A stretch of 25,948 nt of DNA from Bipolaris cookei (GCA_002286855.1 NRSV01000157.1:1-25948), one strand, 5' to 3'. Shown: positions 1-9,216, counted from the first letter of the stretch. A program made the numbers and translations. Notes: generated by a model not told the origin, from the sequence alone.

Positions 1-66
1 TATTTTATCTTTGCACGTTAATAACTCAACGCCACAACATAGTATTGCATTAAGAAGTAGCTTAGA

Positions 67-805
67 TTAATCGTCTACTTCTATCGTGTCTTTTTTACAA
101 GTGCGCTTGTTGTGCCCTATCTCGCTGCGAGAATTGCAGCGTCGAATACCCTTATTGTGACTACCTGCCCGCACCCTCTCCTCATGCCTTTCAGCCTTAA
201 ACTGAATCTCAACGTCTCTCTGAGCAACTATGTCCTCTGCCTCTGCTTGCGATAGGGTCCCTCCCTCCTGGATTCGCTTTTTCTTGCGCTTCTTACGTTC
301 AGATGCTGCCTGGTTCGCCTCCTCAAGATTAGCTATTCCAGCCTCAAGCAACGCATGTGAGTGCATCTTTAAAGTTGATCCCTTTTTCATCTGCAACACC
401 ATCTCAATAATAGAATCTGGCGATGAGCTCTTGTGATCCCTTATCCTCTTGATAATTAGTGTGGTTTGAGTCTCTATCTCCCAGGCGTTGCTTGGTGTTT
501 TGGGTTGCCAGGGGGTAGGTCCTGGTGCAGGTGGTGTCGGCGTACGAGGCTTTACTTCAAGCTTCGATAGCACCACCTCTGGGTTATGTGAAACCAAGCC
601 AGTCGCTCTGAAGCTTGATCTGATATTGTCAGCTGAGAAGGCGCCCTCATGAGCCTTTTTATAAGCGTCTAGGAAGGCCTTTTTGTCGATGTGGTTAATG
701 TGGCAGCCTGCCAAGCCTCTGATTTCCTTCTTTGTTATTATTATTCCATTATAGTCCTGTATCAGCCGTTGGCTATGTAAGACTTTGGCCAAAGGCCGTT
801 CTATC
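67..805 (-). pseudogene. pogo/Fot1-type transposase, C-terminal remnant
   Basis: Reading from 805 down to 67, this encodes about the last 245 residues of a fungal pogo/Fot1 transposase (DDE_1 superfamily), which cuts and pastes its own element at TA sites. Family hallmarks are visible: NHIDKKAFLDAYKKA, then NIRSSFRATGLVSHNPEVVL and RTPTPP, then a Lys/Arg-rich stretch (KKRKKKR) and a decayed terminal zinc knuckle (RRCN...GHNKRTC) that lacks its second cysteine. The whole catalytic half is missing. The frame runs open into the LINE 3' end at about 806, so the LINE interrupts the gene. The start shown by simple ORF calling is a TTG inside the frame and is not a real start. The same first ~72 nt recur inverted at 6581-6652. 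The family call is confident, and the gene is non-functional. Confidence 0.82.
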
Positions 806-2376
806 TAACTAGTTACAATTTGGTACTTTGTGCTGTATTGCGTGACTGTGGTGCTTCGGCCTTTGACTAGCTCAGCTATTACTAGCTTTCTAGATGCCTG
901 GTGCTAAAGAGCAGTTAGGTGACAGGGAGAGATGTAGGGCGGCTAAGCTGCCTTCCAGCGAGCTCTCTAAAGGGAAAGGAAATAGTACTAATAAACGCAA
1001 ATAAAAGCAAACGTGTTTTTCTTCTTTTTCTTTCTTTCTTGCTGTTTTCTTTCTTGTTTTTATTCTTTTCTAGTCTTCCTGGCCTAGGTACCACTTTCTT
1101 GTTCCTATCCTCGTACTAGTAATGAAAGCCAAAGTAGCTTCTATACCACACGAAGTATGGAGTAGGAGTGGGAGTTTAAGTACTTTTTGGCCTAGAGTCT
1201 TTTTGAGCTGGTTTCTTTCTGCGCTGTAGAAGCCGCAGTATAGAAGTAGATGCTCTGCTGTTTGCGGTCTCCCACATTTGCAAAGATCACATTCTCTTCT
1301 CTTAAATCTCTTTAGGTACAAGTTGAAGTATCCGTGTCCTATCTTAAGAGAATAGAAAGAGCTAGAAATATCTCTTTTCGTGCCTCTTGGGATTGCTAGT
1401 TGGTTTTTGAGCTTTAGATCGAAGATAGCTCCGTAGCTGGTCTTCTTTTCTCTTGCTTTTTCCCTATACTTTCTCCACTCTTCTGCTTGGCTGGCTCGTT
1501 GAAGGAGCTTGATCTTGGTGCCTAGGAAGGCTAGGCTTGTTTGTGATTTTTTTTGGTGATTGTTTTGTAACTTCCTTTGCTAAGGAATCAGCCTTTTCGT
1601 TTCCTTCGATATCTGTATGGCCTGGCGCCCATTTCAAGAAGATCTTTGCTTTTTTGTTACAGATAGCTTTTGCTGCTTTTTGGCACCGAATTAACCACTG
1701 CTGGCCGGGCTTATCTGATAGGCTTTGGAGCTGGTAGATCGCAGCCTGGTTATCAGCGTAAACGTGGATGTTTTGGTCTTTAGGGGCAGTTTTAGCAGCG
1801 TACTCGAACGCCACTGCAATGCATTCAAGCTCTCCATTATAGACGAGTTGGTGCTCGCCTATATTCTCTGTCTCTGCGTAGATTTCTTATTGATTTGGGT
1901 TATAGACTACTAAGCCCACTCCAATCCCATCTCCGTCTTTAGTTTTAGAGGCGTCTGAGTAGATTACTATAGAGTTGTCCTCTATTGTTTGGATACAATC
2001 CTTGTGCGCGCCTGCCTCTTCTTCTTTCGATTTCTTTGATATAGAGATACTGCAGTTGAGAGAATTCCATGGCCTGAACTTATATGGGATGATCTCTCCT
2101 ATCTCTTGGGTAGATGGAATGGAGCTCGTGACAGTCCGTAGTTGTCTGGTCTTCTTTGGCTGTTCGGATAGTTGAAGGGTTGTTTTTCGTAGCCTTGCAA
2201 TAGCTTTCGTAATTGGATGAGTTGGAGCTAGCTGTATAACTCGCAGAGCGTATTTTCGATTCGTTTCGCTTAACCGTGTCGCTGGTGACGGCAAGCTAGC
2301 TTCGATACTTGTTTGGGATACGCTAGAGGCTGTTTTAAATACCTCCAAGTACCTTTCTGCACGCCGCGTTGTGTAG
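806..2376 (-). mobile_element. Tad-like LINE, 5'-truncated copy (3' half)
   Basis: This is a non-LTR retrotransposon copy on the minus strand, running from the end of the reverse transcriptase/connection region through RNase H, a C-terminal CCHC-like motif and the 3' UTR. It is near-identical in layout to the plus-strand sequence 4898-6580, forming one arm of a long inverted repeat. Its 3' terminus reads CAAATTGTAACTAGTTA and joins pogo transposase sequence at about 805. The 5' break lies at CTACACAACGCGG (2376), next to an inverted endonuclease fragment. The 3' UTR contains an A/G-rich run (about 1010-1065 on the plus strand as T/C) typical of these elements. The exact 3' nucleotide is uncertain by about 10 nt because the tail motif AACTAGTTA may be element or target. 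Confidence 0.85.
1070..2376 (-). pseudogene. LINE ORF2 C-terminal part: RNase H and zinc motif
   Basis: This encodes the C-terminal third of a Tad-like LINE polyprotein. RNase H removes RNA from the RNA:DNA hybrid during retrotransposition. Visible acidic residues are the YSDAS motif (about 1955), GELE (about 1835), ADNQAA (about 1755) and the GHTDIEGNEKADSLA block (about 1600), so the RNase H catalytic set looks complete. The frame has one in-frame TAA (1887-1889, where the other copy has GAA) between the first and second acidic residues. A frame change occurs around 1520-1560 next to an A-run (A8), after which the frame continues as FLGTKIKLLQRAS. The C-terminal CDLCKCGRPQTAEHLLLYC motif lies in 1070-1321. 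It is dead through the stop, the frameshift and the 5' truncation. Confidence 0.82.
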
Positions 2377-2381
2377 CCGCC

Positions 2382-2458
2382 GAACGCTGAATCTTCTACA
2401 ACGCTACAACTAGCAATTGAGCTTAAGGTTGATATTATCGAAATCCAAGAGCCGTGGA
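2382..2458 (+). pseudogene. LINE ORF2 endonuclease, N-terminal scrap
   Basis: The frame reads NAESSTTLQLAIELKVD then IIEIQEPWI. This matches the first conserved block of the APE-type endonuclease of Tad-like LINEs, where the Glu of QEPW is a catalytic metal ligand. That nuclease nicks target DNA to prime reverse transcription. Only about 25 codons survive before solo LTR sequence takes over at 2459. The same block, with ESTLQL, ends the minus-strand LINE at 6653. The left edge abuts the 5' break of the inverted LINE copy. Confidence 0.7.
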
Positions 2459-2949
2459 TATTACAGAGATAACAAGAAAGGGGCTCTCCTTGACGCGGAA
2501 CAAGAGGAACGAGAGAGCACGAGTGGTTATGGTGCCACAAAGATCCGCGTCAGAAGGTAACGGATCACCGCGGGCCTCGAGGTCACGTGATGTGCCATCA
2601 CGCCAAGGCAGTGCAATCAGAGATGGCAGTGCATCAAAAGACTGATGCGCAGGAACGAAAGCAACCGAAGAATATAAAGAATGGATCGGATTCAACTTAT
2701 TTATTCCTCTCGTTGTGGCCAACTCAAATTGTACTTCCTTACTAGTTACTTTACTTAACAAGATTGTTACTCGTTAGTCTATAGCAATATAGATTAATGT
2801 TTGTCAAAACCCCCGGTTACATCCATAAAACTCCTTTCCACCATCAATCGCCCAGACAACTTCACCGAACACTAGCGTACCGAAGATCACCGACTCGCCC
2901 TGAACCCGGACCCAGCAAGAGAAGTATTAGAACCAAACCCCGTGTAACA
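2459..2949 (+). repeat. Solo LTR, copy 1 (inside LINE)
   Basis: This is homologous along its length to 22939-23442. Shared blocks include TAACAAGAA near the start, CTCGTTGTGG, CAACTCAAATTGTACTT, TTAACAAGATTG, CATCCATAA and the end block CCCCGTGTAACA. A TATA-like box (TATAAA, 2673-2678) fits plus-strand orientation. The 5' end is mutated (TATTACAG instead of TGCTACAG). No target duplication is visible: the flanks are GTGGA on the left and GCCAA on the right. The element lies between an endonuclease scrap and the post-endonuclease linker of a LINE, so it marks a deletion rather than a simple insertion. Confidence 0.8.
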
Positions 2950-4482
2950 GCCAACCAAACGAAAACGCAAGACTCAAGAAATCTACCCCTAGGCCAAGAC
3001 AACGAGCTTAAGCTGCAACTAGAAGCAATTGGAGAAGCTATTACACTAGTAATCCAACAAGCTGCAGACAAAGCAATTCCACAACTAAAACAAGGGCCAA
3101 AAGCAAAGCCCTGGTGGAGTCAGGAGTTAACTAAGCTAAGAAAAAACGTATCTTATTGCCAAAGAAAGTTCGCGCAACAACTTCAAACCACCTCTATAGA
3201 GGAAGCCTACCCATACAAAAGAGACTTCCTTATAGCGCAAACAACGTACCAAACAGCAATTAAGAAAGCGAAAAGAGAGCACTGGAACAACTTCCTAGAA
3301 AAAGAAGACGCACAATCCATCTTTAAAGCTATGGACTATGCCAAGGAAAAGAGAGTAGAAAGAATCCCCCCTATACAAGGAGAGACGCTAGAAACCTCTT
3401 TTAAAGGAAAGTGCAAAGCCTTTCGAAAAGCACTATTTCCTCCGCCCCCAAGTACAGTACCATCAAGCTTCAATAGCTACCAAGAGAAAGAGTGGGAGTG
3501 GCCAGCGCTATCAATAACTGAACTAGAACGGGCCTGTTCTAATCAAGTTAAAAGTAGCTCACCAGGCCCAGACGCTTTATCACAGGAAATTATCACAGCT
3601 GCCTACCAAGCTCAGCCAAACACGTTCTTCAAAGCTTACTCTCTGCTATTCAACTACAGATACCATTCAACGTGCTAGAGAAGAGCTACCGGAGCAATTC
3701 TAAAGAAGCCGTCTAAACCCGACTATTCTATCCCAAAGGCCTACAGAGTAATTACTCTACTAAGCTGCCTAGGGAAAGTAACAGAACGGATAATAGCTAA
3801 AAGACGCGGCTACCTCGCCGAGACTACCAACCTCCTACACGACTCGCAGATAGGAGGGAGACTAAAGAAATCAGCTATAGACGCAGCCCTACTTCTCGTA
3901 GATCAAATCCAGTACCAAAAGCAAAGAGGCTATACTACATCAACAGTCTTTCTAGATGTAAAAGGAGCGTTCGACCACGTTTCACACAACCAGTTCCTAG
4001 ATACACCAAAAAGACTGGGCCTACCAATCAGCCTAATTACGTGGGCTAAAACCTTTCTTTCGAATAGATCTCTAAGGCTCGCCTTTGACGGCCAAATAGA
4101 AGAGTTTAGCGAGATTAACGCGGGCATCCCACAAGGCAGCCCAGTCTCTCCAATCTTCTTCCTTATCTACATCAGAGATCTGTTCCACGAAATAGATGGC
4201 TTTCAGCTCTCTTACATCGACGATATCTCAATCACAACCTCCTCAACGTCTATTAAGAAAAACGTTAAGATACTCCAACAAAAGGTAAAGAAACTAGTTA
4301 CGAAAGGAAAAGAACTAGCAATCGAATTCGATATAGCGAAGACAGAGCTGATCCATTTTACAAAAAAGAAAAAAAGAAAAGAAAAGCATTTAGAGCTCCC
4401 TAGCAAGGAGAAAATCGACCACAAAGATACGATCAAGTGGCTAAGGGTACACCTCGACAACAAGCTATCTGTCAGATAACAG
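2950..4482 (+). pseudogene. LINE ORF2: linker and reverse transcriptase
   Basis: The reading frame continues from LTR sequence into the LINE linker (ELKLQLEAIGEAI, KPWWSQELTKLRKN) and then the reverse transcriptase, which copies the element RNA at a nicked target. RT blocks visible are SSSPGPDAL, IPKAYRVITLLSCLGKVTE, FLDVKGAFDHVSH with the first catalytic Asp near 3955, NAGIPQGSPVSP and the active-site YIDD at 4213-4224. One in-frame TAG stands at 3676-3678 before the palm. From 3679 the same frame stays open to 4480, where it meets a TAA in an inserted segment. The catalytic Asp residues are intact, but the stop and lost endonuclease make it non-functional. Confidence 0.85.
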
Positions 4483-4695
4483 CAACCTAAGCCGCGGAAC
4501 CCAGTCGATATTATGCCAGGATGTATCGGCATGAATTACAGCCGACGTACTTTGATACTTACATGAAACAAGCACCTACCGAGGCAATAGCAAGACACTA
4601 CACATAAGTAATGGTAGAGAACAATCACAACAGGACAGATCAATACAATTCATTTTTTCACAATCAATTTTGCCCACAAGCATCAAATCTAACAC
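4481..4695 (+). other. Unexplained insert in the LINE ORF2
   Basis: Relative to the expected protein continuity (HLDNKLS at 4470 resuming as LSFRGNVAIRASQAKTAF after 4695), about 215 nt are inserted. The insert has one frame that looks protein-like: SRYYARMYRHELQPTYFDTY, then MKQAPTEAIARHYT, a TAA stop, then VENNHNRTDQYNSF. I do not recognise it. A clear target duplication is not visible, although the LS-x-R codons occur on both sides. It may be a captured gene fragment or part of another repeat. Edges are good to about 10 nt. Confidence 0.5.
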
Positions 4696-6181
4696 TATCC
4701 TTCCGAGGAAACGTAGCTATCCGAGCTAGCCAAGCAAAAACAGCTTTCAATAGACTAGGGAGACTAGCGAATATAAACCGCGGTCTATCCCCCTTTGCTA
4801 TTAGACAACTATATCTAGCATGCGTTACTAGCATTGCAGATTATGGGTCGCCAATCTATTGGCGAAACCAGAGTTATATAGAAGATCAGCTTCATCCACT
4901 ACACAACGCGGCGTGTAGAAAGGTACTAGGAGTGTTCAAAACAGCTCCAGCTACCCCAACAAGTATTGAAGCTAGCTTGCCGTCACCAGCCATACGGCTA
5001 AGCCAAACGAATCGAAAATACGCTCTGCGAGCTATACAACTAGCTCCAACCCATCCAATTACAAAAGCTATTGCAAGGCTACAAAAAACAACCCTGCAAC
5101 TATCAAAAAAGCCAAACAAGACCAGACAACTACGGACTGTCACGAGCTCCATACCATCTACCCAAGAGATAGAAGAGATCATTCCATATCGGTTCAGACC
5201 ATGGAATTCTCTCAACTACAATATCTCTATATCAAAGAAATCGAAAGAAGAAGAGGCAGCCGCGCACAAAGATTGTATCCAAACAATAGAGGACAACTCT
5301 ATAGTAATCTACTCAGACGCCTCGAAAACTAAAGACGGAGATGGGATCGGAGTGGGCTTAGCAGTCTATAACCCAAACCAAGAAGAAATCTACGCAAGAA
5401 AAGAGAATATAGGCGAGCACCAACTCGTCTATATGGAGAGCTTGAAGGCATACAACAGCCTTTGAATACACTGCTAAAACTGCCACTAAAGACCAAAAAC
5501 ATCCACGTCTGCGCTGACAACCAAGCTGCTATCTATAGGCTTCAGAGTCTATCAGATAAGTCTGGCCAGTAGTGGGTAATTCGGTGCCAAAAGCAGCAAA
5601 AGCTATCCGTAACAAAAAAAGCAAAGATCTTCTTGAAAGGGGCGCCAGGCCATACAGATATCGAAGGAAACGAAAAAGCTGACTCCTTAGCAAAAGAAGC
5701 CACAAAACCAAACACCAAAAAAATCACAAACAAGCCTAGCCTTCCTAGGTACTAAGATCAAGCTCCTTCAACGAGCCAGCCAAGCAGAAGAGTGGAGAAA
5801 GGATAGGGAAAAAGCAAGAGAAAAGAAGACCAGCTACGGAGCTATCTTTGATCTAAAGCTCCAAGACCAACTAGCAATTCCAAGAGGCACGAAAAGAGAT
5901 ATTTCTAGCTCTTTCTGTTCTCTTAAGATAGGACAGGGATACTTTCAACATGTTTTTTTTTTTTTTTGTGGTCTAAAGAGAATTAAGAGAAGAGAATGTG
6001 ATCTTTGCAAATGTGGGAGACCGCAAACAGCAGAGCATCTACTTCTATACTACGGCTTCTACAGCGCAGAAAAAAACCAGCTAAAAAAGACTCTAGACCA
6101 AAAAGTACTTAAACTCGCACTTCTACTCCATGCTACGAGCGGTATAGAAGTTACTTTGGCTTTCATTACTAGTACGAGAAT
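4696..6181 (+). pseudogene. LINE ORF2: RT thumb, RNase H, C-terminal zinc motif
   Basis: The frame resumes with RGNVAIRASQAKTAF and LRQLYLACV-type sequence (connection region), then RNase H with YSDASKTKDGDG. A one-base deletion in the codon series for VYNGELE shifts the frame, so the second catalytic Glu is lost from the open frame, which ends at 5465. In the shifted frames one can still follow ADNQAAIY, a TAG within the GQ-WVIRCQK block (about 5570), APGHTDIEGNEKADSLAKEA, ASQAEEWRKDREKAREKK and CDLCKCGRPQTAEHLLLY (about 5998-6050). The A-run and frame change before the FLGTKIKLLQRAS block are shared with the left copy, suggesting a common decayed ancestor. It is non-functional. Confidence 0.8.
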
Positions 6182-6187
6182 AGGAAC

Positions 6188-6285
6188 AATGTGGTGTGGA
6201 TGAGTGGGGATGGGTGTGTGTGGGTTTTGTGGGTTTGCTGTTGAGATGGTGTGTTTGTTAGTTGAAAATGAGTGGTAGCCTTGAA
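6188..6285 (+). repeat. G/T-rich insert in LINE 3' UTR with G-quadruplex motif
   Basis: Where the left LINE copy reads GGAACAAGAAAGTGG and then GGCCAGGAAGACTAG, the plus copy has about 98 nt of G/T-rich sequence between GGAACA and GGCCAGGAAAGACTAG. Four G-runs at 6206-6209, 6212-6214, 6222-6224 and 6231-6233 with loops of 2, 7 and 6 nt satisfy the usual G3+N1-7 quadruplex pattern. The origin of the insert is unknown. Confidence 0.55.
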
Positions 6286-6580
6286 CGGCCAGGAAAGACT
6301 AGATAAGAGAATAAAGACAAGAAAGAAAACAAAGCAAGAAAGAAAGAAAAAGAAAGAAAAACGTTGCTTTATTTGCGATTTTATTAGTACTATTTCCTTT
6401 CCCTCTAGAGAGCTCGCCGGAAGGCAGCTTAGCCGCCTTACATCTCTCCCTGTCACCTAAACTGCTCTTTAGCACCTGGCATCTAGAAAGCTAGTAAATT
6501 AGCTTGAGCTAGATAAAGGCGAAGCCCCTATGCTAACACTAAAAATATAGCAGAAACCTCAAAATTGTAAATAAGAACTA

Positions 6581-6652
6581 GATAGAACGGCCTTTGGGCA
6601 AAGTCTTACATAGCCAACGGCTGATACAGGGCTATAATGGGATAATAATAAT
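6581..6652 (+). pseudogene. pogo transposase fragment flanking the LINE 3' end
   Basis: The frame reads RPLGKVLHSQRLIQGYNGII, matching RPLAKVLHSQRLIQDYNGII at the start of the left pogo remnant (805-735, minus strand) with only two residue changes. It joins the plus-strand LINE 3' tail at exactly the point where the left LINE tail joins the left remnant. It ends at 6652, where minus-strand LINE ORF2 sequence begins. Confidence 0.8.
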
Positions 6653-7428
6653 AGTTGTAGCGTTGATTCTGTGGCGTGTGGACTTTTATCAAGGTTTACT
6701 TGTATTACCTTAAGGTTTTCTACCATTATTTAATAGATAGAAGAACCTCGCAGTTTCTGCTGTTAGCAAAGTGAGTTTTTTTTGCAGTTTTTGCATTTTG
6801 GTAGGGTGTGGTTGCAGGACTTCCCTTTGGTTTTGCATATACTTCAGGAGTGCTGAGCCGTTAGGTGGTTCTTAGCACAGAATTGGCAGCTAGCTAGGTT
6901 TCTACACCTGCTAAATTTGTGTCCAAATCCTTGGCACTAGCTGCATTGCGCAGTTAGTGGTATTTGGCGGTATTTCTCAAACCGAAGGGATTGGCCAAGG
7001 ATTGTAATCCTACTGCCAATTTTCTTTGCTTCTTCTTCAGATTTAAAAGCAATAACAATGGTGCCTGTTGGCTTGCTCTTCCAGCTTCTAGAGATCCAAT
7101 GGGGGTTGCCAACAATAGCTTGCCCTTTGTTATATGTAGGGATTTTTGTGTGGAGAATCTCTAGCGTTTCTGCACCTTCGAAGGTAATGGGTACTTTATG
7201 GACTACTATCTTCGTCCAGGACTCTATTGGCTGTGCTTTTTTGACTTCAAACTGGCTCTCCCAGACGTTGATTTGCTGAAGTAGAAAGTCTCCTGAATAT
7301 CCTTCTGTTGTAGTGAGGATGAGATTGTTTTTCTTAGTAGTCCAAATTTCTTTAACTACTGGGCCTTTGATACCAGCTTTTTGGAAGGCCTGGTTGATTT
7401 TGTTTCTAACTAGCAGTGGGCTAGCTAG
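6653..7428 (-). pseudogene. LINE ORF1 (gag-like) C-terminal part and start of ORF2
   Basis: From 7428 downward the frame encodes NKINQAFQKAGIKGPVVKEI, then NNLILTTTEGYSGDFLLQQ and WTKIVVHKVPITFEG. This is the nucleic-acid-binding ORF1 protein of Tad-like LINEs, which coats element RNA. It leads into zinc knuckles: a stop (TAG) falls inside the first knuckle (QCS-stop-CQGFGHKFSRC), followed by CQFCAKNHLTAQH and a CKTKGKSC block. After further stops, ORF2 begins with MVENLKVIQVNLDKSPHATE and breaks off at STLQL at 6653, where pogo sequence starts. The 5' end is truncated and fused to the HET gene at about 7428. No intact product is expected, except a chimeric ORF spanning 7560-6937. Confidence 0.8.
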
Positions 7429-9216
7429 GAGAATGCGTATCGCATACGTGGAATATCCTTCGTTTATCGCGCACACAATGCGGTCGTATGTCTGGTCTAG
7501 CATTTGCGGCAAAGTAGCAAGTGACTTGCGCAGCATCGCCCGATTAATACATTTTGCCAACGTGTCAAGCTGACATACGGCCCATCGAAACCTGCCTTGT
7601 TGTTAGCTTCAGCTATATAGGTAGTTAAGTAAACACACATACATCCCACGAGCTCCGCGCATCAGTGCAACCTCGATCTCTTGCCTGACAGCGACGTCCT
7701 TGTCCCATTTTGCCAACCCCTTATCAACACGCAACCTGTGTTGAATGTATCGTTGTATATCTTGATCCACTACGTCCCTCTGGAGACAGACAGTGTCATC
7801 TTTTTCGATGTAACCCTCCAAGGACCGCTCGATATCTCGGTCTTTCCTGCTGGTCATAAGTAGGTGCAGGTTGTCAAGCTGCCACCCAGTCACTGCCTCA
7901 AGCATGTCCATCAGCTCTAAGCGTTACGTGCATTCATCGAGCGCATCTAGAATAGCATAAACATGCGTAAATTGTTGCATCACCTGCTGTGTTACCTCTA
8001 GGAGTGCATGCAGTGATGGCTGTCGCCTTCCGTTCTCGCAAGATAAGAATAACGCGTCAATGCCCTCAGGCATCGTGAACGAACGTTGCAGGAGCTGGCG
8101 GAGCAATGAGCGAAGCATCAGCCCTGGGTCCTGCTTCTGTGTATCGCTGAAGTCGAAGTAGAAGTACACCGTCACCATACTAGGATCGCCGTAGCAGTGT
8201 TGCAGCAGGTGCTCGATGACTGTAGAGCTCAGGATGGTCTTTCCACATCCTGGGATCCCATACAGCCACAGTCGCGATGCTGCACTTACCTTCCATTTCG
8301 TGAAGCTTGCACTGTCCAGCAGCCAGAGTCCAGTCTCAGCCTGTCGTTGCTTATGCGCTTTGTGGTAGTTTGTAGATGGGTCAGGAGCCGAAAGCCAGCT
8401 ACGGATTTTGCCAAGCCTCTCTTCTTGACCTTGTCTGCGAATCTCGGCACTGTTCGCAGAAGCATCTACGACATCCTCAGAAGCAGCCTCTATCTCCTTC
8501 TTTAGTCGCTTTAGTGCTTTTTCTTTGCCTTCACCGTAGATTAATGGTAGATGGATGTCGAATATGCCTAGCAGGCAGTATGCGCCGTCTTCTTCGTGTG
8601 TCGTCTGGGGATTTGCTGCCCAAGAGAACCGCTCAGCAACGTCGAACTCAGACAGGTCGCTCCCTAACAGGGCTTTGATAGGTACTCCAGTAATCTCGTG
8701 TATAGTGTGCTTAAGCGACTCCTTGTCTCCCAGCCGCGCTCCGTCTTTAGAGAAGAACTCGACAGAATGAGGTGCTAGTAGCTCCTGAAGCGTCCAGCCT
8801 CGGTTGAACCACCTGCTCTTCCTAAACGCCGACTCGCCATTGCCTTCCAGAGTGTCGTCTTCGACATCTGAAAGGAAGACATAGCACTTCTTTGCGTTTA
8901 GGTACCAACGAAACATAGAGTTAATCGCCTTTGAGAGCTCTGTGTTGTTCGCCTTATCGATGCAGCAGGTGTCCACCCAGAAGTAGTCTAGACCATCCTG
9001 CTTAGCCTGTTGCGCGCAGAAGCGAAGCTTCTGATACCCCTCCTTGCTTCGTGTCTCATCACCTGCAGCGTTGTCTAGATCTTTCAGGTCGGCAAATGTC
9101 ACCTCCTGCCCTTCTTTCCAAGTGTGCGACAGGATCGCATAAGAGGGGATCTTTTCGCCGATCGAGTCCTTAGTCCATCGAAGCCTCCCATCGCTTGTAG
9201 TATATAGCAGCCGCAT
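7429..9216 (-). pseudogene. HET-NACHT (NLR-like heterokaryon incompatibility) gene, broken
   Basis: The ATG at 9216 opens a HET-domain protein. HET proteins trigger fungal cell death on non-self recognition, and the NACHT module is an NTP-driven switch. HET blocks: YAILSHTW (residues 26-33), YFWVDTCCIDK (78-88), GWTLQELLAPHSVEFF (140-155). NACHT: Walker A GIPGCGKT (320-327) and Walker B AILDALDEC (421-429). A TAA at 7924-7926 ends the frame directly after Walker B. The same frame then continues (RLELMDMLEAVTG, MTSRKDRDIERSLEGY) to a 51-nt intron at 7642-7592 (GTATGTGTG donor, GCTAAC branch, GGCAG acceptor). That intron restores GMFRWAVCQLDTLAKC and LRKSLATLPQMLDQTYDRI. The gene is cut at about 7429 by LINE ORF1, so its repeat domain is absent. 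The 5' region has a GT-rich microsatellite (about 9220-9243). Confidence 0.88.
7592..7642 (-). other. Spliceosomal intron of the HET-NACHT gene
   Basis: On the minus strand the donor is GTATGTGTG at 7642, a GCTAAC branch-like site lies near 7606, and the acceptor GGCAG ends at 7592. Joining CGTGGGAT to GTTTCGATGG restores the family sequence RGMFRWAVCQLD. The 51-nt length is typical of filamentous ascomycetes. It implies that the locus was once a processed, expressed gene. Confidence 0.85.

Larger units (their letters stand above)
2382..6580 (+). mobile_element. Tad-like LINE, plus-strand copy with nested inserts
   Basis: This is a second copy of the same LINE family on the plus strand. It starts inside the endonuclease domain (residues ESSTTLQLAIELKVD then IIEIQEPWI) and continues after an inserted solo LTR (2459-2949) with the linker, RT, RNase H and 3' UTR, ending in AAATTGTAAATAAGAACTAG near 6580. 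Further inserts are a 215-nt segment at about 4481-4695 and a G/T-rich segment at 6188-6285. From 4898 on it mirrors the minus-strand copy at 806-2376. Roughly 200 residues of endonuclease expected between IQEPWI and the linker are absent, so the LTR event came with a deletion or rearrangement. The 3' flank is pogo transposase, as for the left copy. Confidence 0.83.

Noticed and set aside
2797..2949. Start codon at 2797 for the LINE reverse transcriptase ORF
   Set aside because: This part of the ORF is translated LTR sequence. The LINE coding portion begins only after 2949.
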